A stretch of 64,000 nucleotides of DNA. Origin: Cervus elaphus. Taxonomy: Eukaryota > Chordata > Mammalia > Artiodactyla > Cervidae. The stretch spans positions 55,197,616 to 55,261,615 of the forward strand of contig NC_057848.1 of the NCBI RefSeq assembly GCF_910594005.1, given 5' to 3'. The notes under the pieces are model-generated. The model had not been told where the DNA came from. It searched no databases and saw nothing but the letters and a program-made list of their open reading frames with translations. Below are positions 19,683 through 29,982 of this stretch, piece after piece (position 1 is the first letter of the stretch; each line of letters starts with the position of its first letter). Both the position numbers and the translations under genes were made by a program.

Positions 19683-22152
19683 TATTTTTTCATTTATTTT
19701 TATTAGTTGGAGGCTAGTTACTTTACAATATTGTAGTGGGTTTTGTCATACATTGACATGAATCAGCCATGTATTTACATGTATTCCCCATCCCAATCCC
19801 CCCTCCCACGTCCCTCTCCACCCGATTCCTCTGGGTCTTCCCAGTGCACCAGGCCCGAGCACTTGTCTCATGCATCCCACCTGGGCTGGTGATCTGTTTC
19901 ACACTTGATAATACACATGCTGTTCTCTTGAAACATCCCACCCTCGCCTTCTCCCACAGTGTCCAAAAGTCTGTTATGTACATCTGTGTCTCTTTTTCTG
20001 TTTTGCATATAGGGTTACCATTACCATCTTTCTAAATTCCATATATATGTGTTAGTATGCTGTAATGTTCTTTATCTTTCTGGCTTACTTCACTCTGTAT
20101 AAGGGGCTCCAGTTTCATCCATCTCATTAGAACTGATTCAAATGAATTCTTTTTAAGGGCTGAGTAATATTCCATTGTGTATATGTACCACAGCTTCCTT
20201 ATCCATTCGTCTGCTGATGGGCATCTAGGTTGCTTCCATGTCCTGGCTATTATAAACAGTGCTGCGATGAACATTGGGGTGCACGTGTCGCTTTCAGATC
20301 TGGTTTCCTCAGTGTGTATGCCCAGAAGTGGGATTGCTGGGTCATATGGCAGTTCTATTTCCAATTTTTTAAGAAATCTCCACACTGTTCTCCATAGTGG
20401 CTGTACTAGTTTGCATTCCCACCAACAGTGTAAGAGGGTTCCCTTTTCTCCACACCCTCTCCAGCATTTATTGCTTGTAGACTTTTGGATAGCAGCCATC
20501 CTGACTGGCGTGTAATGGTACCTCATTGTGGTTTTGATTTGCATTTCTCTGATAATGAGTGATGTGGAGCATCTTTTCATGTATTTGTTAGCCATCTGTA
20601 TGTCTTCTTTGGAGAAATGTCTGTTTAGTTCTTTAGCCCATTTTTTGATTGGGTCATTTATTTTTCTGGAATTGAGCTGCAGGAGTTGCTTGTCTATTTT
20701 TGAGATTAATCCTTTGTCTGTTTCTTCATTTGCTATTATTTTCTCCCAATCTGAGGGCTGTCTTTTCACCTTACTTATAGTTTCCTTTGTTGTGCAAAAG
20801 CTTTTAAGTTTCATTAGGTCCCATTTGTTTATTTTTGCTTTTATTTCCAATATTCTGGGAGGTGGGTCATAGAGGATCCTGCTGTGATTCATGTTGGAGA
20901 GTGTTTTGCCTATGTTCTCCTCTAGGAGTTTTATAGTTTCTGTTCTTACATTTAGATCTTTAATCCATTTTGAGTTTATTTTTGTGTATGATGTTATAAA
21001 GTGTTCTAGTTTCATTCTTTTACAAGTGGTTGTCCAGTTTTCCCAGCACGACTTGTTAAAGTGGCTGTCTTTTTTCCATTGTATATCCTTGCCTCCTTTG
21101 TTGAAGATAAGGTGTCCATAGGTTCGTGGATTTATCTATGGGCTTTCTATTCTGTTCCATTGGTCTATATTTCTGTCTTTGTGCCAGTACCATACTGTCT
21201 TGATGACTGTGGCTTTGTAGTAGAGTCTGAAGTCAGGCAGGTTGATTCCTCCAGGTCCATTCTTCTTTCTCAAGATTACTTTGGCTATTCAAGGTTTTTT
21301 GTATTTCCACACAAATTGTGAAATTATTTGTTCTAGTTCTGTGAAAAATACCGTTGGTAGCTTGATAGGGATTGCATTGAATCTATAGATTGCTTTGGGT
21401 AGAATAGCCATTTTGACAATATTGATTCTTCCAATCCATGAACACGGTATGTTTCTCCATCTGTTTGTGTCCTCTTTGATTTCTTTCATCAGTGTTTTAT
21501 AGTTTTCTATGTATAGGTCTTTTGTTTCTTTAGGTAGATATACTCCTAAGTATTTTATTCTTTTTGTTGCAATGGTGAATGGTATTGTTTCCTTACTTTC
21601 TCTTTCTGTTTTCTCATGGTTAGTGTATAGGAATGCAAGGGATTTCTGTGTGTTAATTTTATATCCTGCAACTTTACTATATTCGTTGATTAGTTCTAGT
21701 AATTTTCTGGAAGAGTCTTTAGGGTTTTCTCTGTAGAGGATCATGTCATCTGCAAACAGCGAGAGTTTCACTTCTTCTTTTCCTTTCTGGATTCCTTTTA
21801 CTTCTTTTTCTGCTCTGATTGCTGTGGCCAAAACTTCCAAAACTATGTTGAATAGTAGTGGTGAGAGTAGGCACCCTTGTCTTGTTCCTGATTTCAGCGG
21901 AAATGCTTTCAATTTTTCACCATTGAGGGTAATGCTTGCTGTGGGTTTGTCAAATATAGCTTTTATTATGTTGAGGTATGTTCCTTCTATTCCTGCTTTC
22001 TGGAGAGTTTTAATCATAAATGGGTGTTGAATTTTGTCAAAGGCTTTCTCTGCATCTATCGAGATAATCATATGGTTTTTATCTTTCAATTTGTTAATGT
22101 GGTGTATTACATTGATTGATTTGCGGATATTAAAGAATCCTTGCATTCCTGA
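19683..22152 (-). mobile_element. 5'-truncated L1, minus strand, ~2.5 kb
   Basis: On the minus strand it starts in the reverse-transcriptase domain at about 22152 and runs through the ORF2 C-terminus and 3' UTR to a T-rich tail near 19683. It is very similar to the copies at 26.6 kb and 42.1 kb, so it is a fairly recent insertion. I could not define a target-site duplication. Confidence 0.93.
20032..22152 (-). pseudogene. L1 ORF2 fragment, broken
   Basis: Two long open pieces cover it. 21289-22158 encodes the reverse-transcriptase core, with FADD in 'LSLFADDMILY'. 20032-21015 encodes the C-terminal region with the Cys/His cluster ('CWRGCGEKGTLLHCWWEC'). The first piece ends at a TGA in 'KYKKP', where the intact reading has an Arg codon CGA. 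The endonuclease domain is absent because of 5' truncation. Confidence 0.92.
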
Positions 22153-22164
22153 TCCCATTGTTTA

Positions 22165-22335
22165 TTCAATTTTATTGAGTTATAATGGACAAATTAAAAT
22201 TGCAAATGTTTAAGGTATAGAACTTCATGTTTTGATTGTCTATATCCATACCTACATCTATAGAATGAAAAAAATTACAATCATCTAATTACCCATCACT
22301 TCACAGCTACTATTATTTCTCTTTTTTTATTGGCC
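22165..22335 (-). repeat. ancient L1M 3' fragment
   Basis: 'ttttattgagttataatgg', 'aaggtatagaacttcatg' and 'attacccatcacttcaca' resemble the reverse of the old mammalian L1M 3' end. It is diverged and short. Confidence 0.55.
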
Positions 22336-22510
22336 TAACTATTTTTGATGCATAACTCATTATGTGAGTAACAATCATTTTCATATTTTCTTGATGTATG
22401 TGTGGCATCATTAGTCTTGTCATTGAGAAGAAATTTGGGATGGGGGGGTGTACGTTTCACTTCTATGAGATGACATCAAACTCCCATATTTCACAAAAGC
22501 ATATATATGT

Positions 22511-22558
<48 letters not shown>

Positions 22559-23224
22559 GAGTATGACACTTTAAGAAAGATAGTAGTATTTCAGAAAACA
22601 AATATGTCTTGAGTGCCTAGGAAGTGTCAGATATTGTTGGTTCTAGACTTACAGAGAAGGACGTAAAGTCAATAGTTCTTGCCATCAAGTAATTTCTATT
22701 TTCATGGGTGAAGGGGTGGTTCACGATATTGGTGTGGGGCAGAGAAGAGCTGCTTTGGCTAAAGGGTGTGGGGAAACCTTCCCTGAGGAGTTGATATCTG
22801 AAACAAGATTTGAAGAATGAGATACAGTCAGTTGTGTGAAGATTTGGAAGAAGAGCATTTTAGGTAGAATAGCAAATTGCCATGTCATGAAGCAAGAACA
22901 AGAAGAGTGTGCTGAGGAACTGCCAAAGGCTGAGTGTAAATCGAAATCAGTCAGAGAGGAGCAGAGCAGAGAGAGAAGATTGAGACTGGAGAGGCAGAGA
23001 GGAGGTCTTGTAGGGACTTGTGCGGTAAGAATGGGGATTTCATCTTATGTGCAGTGGAGGGCTGCTAGATGGTTGATAAAGAAAGTGATATAGTCTGATT
23101 TATGTTTTAGAAAGTTCACTGACTGTTGTGAACTCTGTAGGAAAAGAGGACTCTCAGGCTCTTGGCACTACACAAGTATGATCTGATGATGACTGAGACT
23201 AGGGTTGTAGCAGAAGGAATATAA
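22336..23224. other. low-copy DNA with a (TA)n microsatellite
   Basis: A (TA)n run spans about 22519-22553. The rest has no recognised feature. The open frame at 22836-23093 has no recognisable domain. Confidence 0.45.
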
Positions 23225-23480
23225 CAGTATCTAGTTGAGCAGTTGGGACCACAGGATTTCAAGTCCAATCTCAATTTATAGCTTCACCACCTAAAAGCTA
23301 TTTGACCTTGAGTAAGTTTCTTAACTTCTGTAACACTTAGTTTTCTCATCTGTAAAATGGGAATGATGACAGCATGTATCTATATCTGAGAGTCATTCTG
23401 GGATTGAATGGGACAATTTATGTAAAACACCTGATATTATATTAGAACAATAATATGCATAGGAATAAATGGCTTCTCCT
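23225..23480 (+). repeat. MIR SINE, plus strand
   Basis: It carries the MIR core in order: 'tatttgaccttgagtaagtt', 'cttaacttctgtaacactta' and 'tctcatctgtaaaatgggaa', then 'gggattgaatgggacaattt'. A near full-length ancient MIR. Confidence 0.88.
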
Positions 23481-23727
23481 TTTATCAATAATATAAATAT
23501 GTATATACATACATATGTACTTACATACTTCTTGCTTCTTTCTCCCCTATGCATCCCCACAAACCTAGGATGTCCTCTGTCAGCTGCTGTTAAGCCGTGA
23601 GTAATGAGCCCTTGTTTTTTCCCTGAGACACAGTACTTGGGGGCGCCTTTTCTCAGTGGTTAGGCATTGGTACCTTTAGATAGCAAGTGTCTGTCTATGG
23701 GTTATGATTAATTTATTTAACAAGTAG

Positions 23728-23880
23728 CAGTAGTATCTGATCTCTAACATTCTCTTTCTACCTAATGAATCATTGCTGGAATATTTGCCCCCTTTGCTCC
23801 AACCTCTTCCATGGGTCCTAAATGAACACCAACCTATATTTCTTCCTTACCTGCAAATACAATATGCTGAGCTTAGTCAG
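23728..23880 (+). repeat. ~145-bp duplicated segment, copy A
   Basis: Matches 25038-25183 in the same orientation. Shared blocks include 'ctgatctctaac', 'ttctctttctacctaatgaa', 'tcttccatgggtcc' and 'atttcttccttacctgcaaa'. Scattered substitutions show it is not recent. I do not recognise it as a named repeat. Confidence 0.75.
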
Positions 23881-24194
23881 ACTGCTTTCACACTTTCTTC
23901 CTTCCATTAAATGCAGCTTTGAGTTGTTCTTTCTTCAGAAAAATCTGCTTGCATTTTTCAAAGCAAGTTCTCATTTTATTACTTCCTGATCAGGACTCTT
24001 CCAAAGTCCCTTGTTCCCTTGATCCTTTTACTTTCTCTTTTTGGTCTCTGATATTTGCCCATCTTTCCACATTAGCATCATTTAAGACTGCAAGGAAGAA
24101 GCTGTTTAGTGGCTTCTCCACATAATGAAATAGGACTAGATGTTTCCTTCCCCTTTGAAGGAATTGCTTTCCCTTACGCACCTAGAGTGGCCGG
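23881..24194. other. old low-copy or L2-like DNA
   Basis: No gene. Some stretches near 23985-24080 look like a decayed L2 coding region, but I cannot set its edges. Confidence 0.35.
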
Positions 24195-24490
24195 GTGATG
24201 AAAGTGTCCTCATTCTTTAAGGCTAAACTCAAATGGTGCTTCTGCTCTGAAGCCTCTCTGCCACCAATGCCAGCAGAGTCCATTGCTCCTCTCCTCCTAC
24301 AGATGCTTATATTAAAGCAATTGCCATCTTGTATTAGAAATTTTCAGGTATCTATTTGTCTTCCCCAATATACAATATACAACAAAGACAAGCATATTTC
24401 ATTCATCTCTGGAATCCCAACACCTGAACACAAGACACAATAATTATGGTCACTGCTCAAGGCATGACTGATGAGCTACTGGAGGAGTGA
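24195..24490 (+). repeat. L2 LINE 3' fragment
   Basis: 'ctcaaatggtgcttctgctc' followed by 'gaagcctctctgcc' matches the L2 ORF end. Later, 'catctctggaatcccaacac' and 'ggaggagtgaata' match the L2 3' end. It is an ancient inactive copy. Confidence 0.75.
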
Positions 24491-25037
24491 ATACACAAAT
24501 AATTCTGCATATACTAGACCATGCCCCCTGCTTTATAATGTTTGCTTTAGAGAATGTTAAGCTTAAAATCATTTACCATTTTTATTGTTAAAGACTCAAA
24601 GTATGAACATTTAAAAAAAGAACCCTAAGCACTAAAAACTGAATACACCCTGTGATATGGACACATTTTACAACTATTTTTCTGTACATGTCTCTAAATA
24701 AATGCTAAATAGAATGAAGACGGTATTTTAACTATTTTTCACTTGCTATTTTAGACCAAGAGTTTTCATAGTTTTAAAATTCTTTGAGTATCTTAGAATA
24801 GCCAATGAAAATTTGATAAGCTAAACATTAAGTTCATCTGAAATAATACATACATCAGACTAGGATAGGTTGAGAAGTTTACATGGGATCTTCTTGTATT
24901 CAATTGCAGTAGTATGAGATTTTCTGCTATCAGAGAAAGTAGATCTATCTGGTATATCTGAGAATTAAAATAGAGACTTTGGTATGTTTATTTTACATGA
25001 AAGGTGCATTTTCAAATCAGTGGTGAAACAATGATCT
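24491..25037. other. AT-rich low-copy DNA
   Basis: No gene or repeat is recognised. Confidence 0.4.
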
Positions 25038-25183
25038 TTTTAGTAATCTGATCTCTAACCTTCTCTTTCTACCTAATGAATCATTTCTGGCATACCTACT
25101 CTGTTTTCTCCAATCTCTTCCATGGGTCCGAAATGAACAGCAATCCATATTTCTTCCTTACCTGCAAACATAACATGCTTAAC
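25038..25183 (+). repeat. ~145-bp duplicated segment, copy B
   Basis: Partner of 23728-23880, in direct orientation about 1.3 kb away. It ends just before BovB copy 5 starts. Confidence 0.75.
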
Positions 25184-25212
25184 TGGTTTTCCATATGATG
25201 GTAAAAAATCAA

Positions 25213-26640
25213 TTCCCGGTCTGACAGTAGCTCAGATCATGAACTCCTTATTGCAAAATTCATACTTAAATTGAAGAAAGTAGGGAAAACCACTAGGCCG
25301 TTCAGGTATGACCTTAATCAAATCCCTTACGATGATATAGTGGAAGTGTCTAATAGATTCAAGGGATTAGATCTGATAGAAAGAGTGTCTGAAGAACTAC
25401 AGACAGAGGTTTGTCACATTGTACAGGAGGTGGTGATCAAGACCATCGCCAAGAAAAAGAAATGCACAAAGGCAAATTGGTTGTCTGAGAAGGCCTTACA
25501 AATAGCTGTGAAAAGAAGAGAAGCAAGAGTCAAGGGAGAAAAGGAAAGATATACCCATCTGAATACAGAGTCCCAAAGAATAGCAAGGAGAGACAAGAAA
25601 GCTGTCCTAAGTGATCAATGCAAAGAAATAGAGGAAAACAATGGAATGGGAAAGACTAAAGATCTCTTCAAGAAAATTTGAGATACAAGGAAACATTTCA
25701 TGTAAAGATGGGCACAATAAAGGACAGAAATGGTATGGACCTAACATAAACGGAAGATACTAAGAAGAGGTGGGAAGAATATACAGAAGAACTATACAAA
25801 AAAGATCTCCATGACCCAGATAACCACGGTGGTGTGATCCCTGACCTACAGCCAGACATCCTGCAACGTGAAGTCAAGGGGGCCTCAGGAAGCATCACTA
25901 CAAACAAAGCTAGTGGAGGTGACAGAATTCCAGCTGAGCTATTTTAAATGGTAAAAGATGATGCTGTGAAAATGCTGCACCTCAATATGCCAGCAAATTT
26001 GGAAAACTCAGCAGTGCCCACAGGACTGGAAAAGGACAGTTTTCATTCCAATTCCAAAGAATTTTGAAACTATCATACAATTGAGCTCATTTCACATGCT
26101 ACCAAAGTAATGCTCAAACTCCTTCAAGCGAGGCTTCAGCAATACATGGACCAAGAGCTTCAGATGTACAAGCTGGAATCAGAAAAGGCAAAAGAACCAA
26201 GTATCAAATTGCCAACATCCATTGGTTCATAGAAAAAGCAAGCGCATTCCCCAAAACCATCTACTTCTGCTCACTGACAATGCTAAAGCCTTTTACTGTG
26301 TGGATCTCAACAAATGTGGAAAATTATTAAAAAGATGGGAGTACCAGACCATCTTACCTGCCCCTTGAGAAACCTATATGCAGGTCAAGAAGCAACAGTT
26401 AGCTGTATATAGACTCCCTGCTTATTTAACTTATATGCATATTACATCATGCAACATGCTGGGCTGCATGAATCACAAGCTGGAATCAAGATTGCTGGGA
26501 GAAATATCAAATCCTCTGATAAGTAGATGATACCACTCTAATGGCATAAAGTAAAAAGGAACTAAAGAGCCTCTTCATGAAATTGATACAAGAGGGTGAA
26601 AAAAACTACCTTAAAACTCAACACTCAAAAAACGAAGATC
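25213..26640 (+). mobile_element. BovB LINE copy 5, left part (interrupted by L1)
   Basis: It starts near the end of the endonuclease region ('gctcagatcatgaactcctt') and runs through the reverse transcriptase to 'aacgaagatc' at 26640, where the full-length L1 is inserted. The longest open piece, 25271-25681, encodes the linker between the two domains. The rest is full of stops; the YADD region near 26515-26535 reads through a stop codon. It resumes at 34161. Confidence 0.92.
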
Positions 26641-29007
26641 CGGGGAGGAGCCAAGATGGCGGAGGAGTAGGACGGGGAGACCACTTTCTCTCCTACAAAT
26701 TCATCAAAAGAATAACTGAATGCAGAGCAAACTTCACAAAACAACTTCTGATCGCTAGCTAAGGTCATCAGGCGCCCAGAAAAGCAGACCATTGTCTTCG
26801 AAAGGAGGTAGGACAAAATATAAAAGATAAAAAGTGAGACAAAAGAGCTAAGGACGGAGACCCGTCCCGGGAAGGGAGTCTTAGGCGGCCTTGCTTGGGC
26901 TAGGGTCCGGGCCTGAGTGCCCTGAGGACAATCGGAGGGAACTTCTGTGAGGTGCTAACTTGAACTGTGGGAGACCAAAAGAGAGAGAGAAAATTAACCG
27001 GCCGGAACACACTGCCGGCCGTTCGCAGAACAAAGGGACGGAGAAAGTCCCGAGAAGAGCTCGCAGGCTGCGGACCGGCCCAGCCCCGCCAGAGGCAGGA
27101 GGCAGGGGGGAGGGGAAGGTCGCGGTGAGACACAGGGCGCAGGCACCCGACCGGCGCGGGCGGGGACTGGGGCTGGGGACGCAGAGGGCGGAAGGCGCGT
27201 GCACCCGACTGGCGCCAGCGGAAACTGAGACTGGGTCCGCGGAAGGGAGTGGGTGCGCCACACCTGGGGATAGCGCGCCCATCAAGCCCCTGGCTGCCTG
27301 GACCGCTCTGACGGGGAAGGCACAGAGAGCAGGCACAGAGAGCAGGCGCAGCTTTTCCTTCCGCGCTTTTGTATAACACCCGAGGGCTGGAACCCAGCGC
27401 AGCGCGGGGCGCGCTCCATATAGAACAGCCGGGAGCCTGAGCAGCGCAGACGGAGAAAGCAGCGTCAGCCCCTCCCGGCAGCGCCAGCCCGCCCCCGCAG
27501 GGCCAGCCCCTCCCCGCAGCGTCAGCCCCTCCCAGCAGCGCAACGGAACTAGCTACCTGAATAAGAGTCCACCTCCGCCCGCCTGTGTCAGGGCGGAAAT
27601 GAGGCTCTGAAGAGACTGGCAAACAGAAGCGAAATAAACAAAGGGAACCGCTTCAGAAGGGACTGGTGCAACAGATTAAAATCCCTCTAGAAAACACCGA
27701 CTTCACCGGAAGGGCCCTGTAGATATCGAGAAGTGTAAGCTGGAACGAGGAGCTATCTGAAACTGAGCCGAACCCACACTGACCGCAACAGCTCCAGAGA
27801 AATTCCTAGACATATTTTTACTTTTTTTTTTATTTTTTTATTTTTTCTAAGTAAGGAAAAAAAAATTTTTTTTTCTTTTTATATTTTTTCTTTTTTATTT
27901 TTTCTCTTTTATTTTCCTTTAAAATTCCCTATTACTCCCCCATTACTCCTTAACTTTCATTTTCATAGACTTTTACGATTTTTTTAATTAGGGGAAAAAA
28001 AAATTTTTTTTTCTTTCTTTTTTTTTTTCTCTTTTTTCTTCTTTTTTTTTCTTTCCTTTTTCTCTTCTATTTTCTATTTTTCTTTTTCTCTTATTTCTTT
28101 TAAAGTCCTCTAGTACTCCTCTACTATTCTTCATTTTCATCTTCACTACACTATAACCTTACAAAAAAAAAAAAAAGAAGAGAAGCCCTATTTTTAAACC
28201 GAAGATTATGCTCTCCCAATCTTGACTCTCTGTTTTCTACCTCAGAACACCTCTATTTCCTCCTTTCCCCTTCTCTTCCCAATCCAATTCTGTGAATCCT
28301 TGTAGGTGTCTGAGATACAGAGAACACTCTGGGAACAGACAGCTGCGTAGATCTGTCTCTCTCCTCTTGAGTCCCCCTTTTTCTCCTCCTACTCATCTCT
28401 ATCTCCCTCCTCCCTTTTCTCCTGTTCATGTAACTCTGTGAACCTCTCTGGGTGTCCCTAACGGGGGAGAATCTTTTCGCCATTAACCTAGAAGTTTAAT
28501 TATCAGTGCTGTATAGTTGGAGAAGTCCTGAGACTACAGGAAGAATAAAACTGAAATCCAGAGGCAGGAAACTTAAGCCCAAAACCTGAGAACACCAGAA
28601 AACTCCTGACTACATGGAACTTTAAGTAATAAGTGACCGTCCAAAAGCCTCCATACCTACACTGAAACCAACCACCACCCAAGAGCCAGTAAGTTTTAGA
28701 GCAAGACATACCACGCAAATTCTCCAGCAACACAGGAACATAGCCCTGAATGTCAACATACAGGCTGCCCAAGGTCACACCTAACACATAGACCCATCTC
28801 AGAACTCATTACTGGGCACTCCATTGCTCTCCAAAGAGAAGAAATCAAGTTCCACGCACCAGAACACTGACGCAAGCTTCCCTAACCAGGAAACCTTGAC
28901 AAGCCAAACGTCCAACCCCACCCACTGGGTAAATCCTCCACAATAAAAAGGAACCACAGACCTCCAGAATACAGAAAGTCCACTCCAGACACAGCAATCT
29001 AAACAAG
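26641..29007 (+). promoter_or_regulatory. L1 5' UTR and internal promoter, CpG-rich
   Basis: It starts with 'gccaagatggcggaggagta', containing a YY1-type CAAGATGGCGG site at 26650-26660, as in other L1 promoters. 26880-27560 is rich in CpG, with two roughly 65-bp related units near 27140-27250 ('gcacccgaccggcgc' and 'gcacccgactggcgc') and short repeats at 27458-27541. A T-rich tract fills 27810-28190. Being in the 5' UTR of an L1, it drives transcription of the whole element. Confidence 0.85.
27458..27541 (+). repeat. ~20-bp GC-rich tandem repeats
   Basis: Four to five units built on 'gcagcgtcagcccctccc', with variants 'gcagcgccagcccgcccc' and 'gcagggccagcccctccc'. They lie within the CpG-rich promoter of the full-length L1 and could bind GC-box factors (inference). 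Confidence 0.85.
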
Positions 29008-29931
29008 ATGAAAAGGCAAAGAAATACCCAACAGGTAAAGGAACATGAAAAATGCCCACCAAGTCAAACAAAAGAGGAGGAGATAGGGAATCTACCTGAA
29101 AAAGAATTTAGAATAATGATAATAAAAATGATCCAAAATCTTGAAAACAAAATGGAGTTACAGATAAATAGCCTGGAAACAAAGATTGAAAAGATACAAG
29201 AATTGTTTAATAAAGACCTAGAAGAAATAAAAAAGAGTCAATTAAAAATGAACAATGCAATGAATGAGATCAAAAACACTCCGGAGGGAACCAAGAGTAG
29301 AATAACGGAGGCAGAAGATAGGATAAGTGAGGTAGAAGATAAAATGGTGGAAATAAATGAAGCAGAGAGGAAAAAAGAAAAAAGGATCAAAAGAAATGAG
29401 GACAACCTCAGGGACCTCTGGGACAATGTGAAACGCCCCAACATTCGAATCATAGGAGTCCCAGAAGAAGAAGACAAAAAGAAAGGCCATGAGAAAATAC
29501 TCGAGGAGATAATAGCTGAAAACTTCCCTAAAATGGGGAAGGAAATAGCCACCCAAGTCCAAGAAACCCAGAGAGTTCCAAACAGGATAAACCCAAGGCG
29601 AAACACCCCAAGACATATATTAATCAAACTAACAAAGATCAAACACAAAGAACAAATATTAAAAGCAGCAAGGGAAAAACAAATAACACGCAAAGGGATT
29701 CCCATAAGGATAACAGCTGACCTATCAATAGAAACCCTCCAGGCCAGAAGGGAATGGCAGGACGTCCTGAAAGTAATGAAAGAGAATAACCTACAACCTA
29801 GATTACTGTATCCAGCAAGGATCTCATTCAGATATGAAGGAGAACTCAAAAGCTTTGCAGATAAGCAAAAGCTGAGAGAATTCAGCACCACCAAACCAGC
29901 TCTCCAACAAATGCTAAAGGATCTTCTCTAG
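29008..29931 (+). CDS. intact L1 ORF1p, RNA-binding retrotransposition chaperone
   Basis: 307 residues, full length for a ruminant L1 ORF1 (human is 338). ORF1p forms trimers that coat L1 RNA in cytoplasmic ribonucleoprotein particles and help strand transfer during reverse transcription. A long coiled coil spans about residues 38-125 (regular Leu, Ile and Met spacing with many Glu and Lys). An RRM spans about 132-225, with IRIIGV at 146-151 as the RNP2-like strand and RHILIKLT at 202-209 as the RNP1-like strand. The C-terminal domain with RREW (247-250) and 'YPARISF' follows. No stop or frameshift is present. The first ATG is used because its context and the following residues match the other L1 copy at 14829. 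It is transcribed from the L1 5' UTR upstream, and ORF2 follows after 51 bp. Confidence 0.95.
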   Translation: MKRQRNTQQVKEHEKCPPSQTKEEEIGNLPEKEFRIMIIKMIQNLENKMELQINSLETKIEKIQELFNKDLEEIKKSQLKMNNAMNEIKNTPEGTKSRITEAEDRISEVEDKMVEINEAERKKEKRIKRNEDNLRDLWDNVKRPNIRIIGVPEEEDKKKGHEKILEEIIAENFPKMGKEIATQVQETQRVPNRINPRRNTPRHILIKLTKIKHKEQILKAAREKQITRKGIPIRITADLSIETLQARREWQDVLKVMKENNLQPRLLYPARISFRYEGELKSFADKQKLREFSTTKPALQQMLKDLL

Positions 29932-29982
29932 ACAGGAAATGCAGAAAGGTTGTATAAACGTGAACCCAAAACAACAAAGTAA

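Noticed and set aside
22519..22553. Long TA-rich stretch as an origin or attachment site
   Set aside because: Simple (TA)n microsatellite in mammalian DNA; nothing supports a replication or integration role.
26881..27622. Overlapping 220- and 240-codon minus-strand frames rich in Pro, Ala and Arg
   Set aside because: They are antisense to the CpG-rich L1 5' UTR. High GC lowers stop frequency, so these are composition artefacts.
29238..29894. 218-codon frame antisense to L1 ORF1
   Set aside because: Shadow of the intact ORF1 on the other strand; hydrophobic composition comes from complementing Lys/Glu-rich codons.
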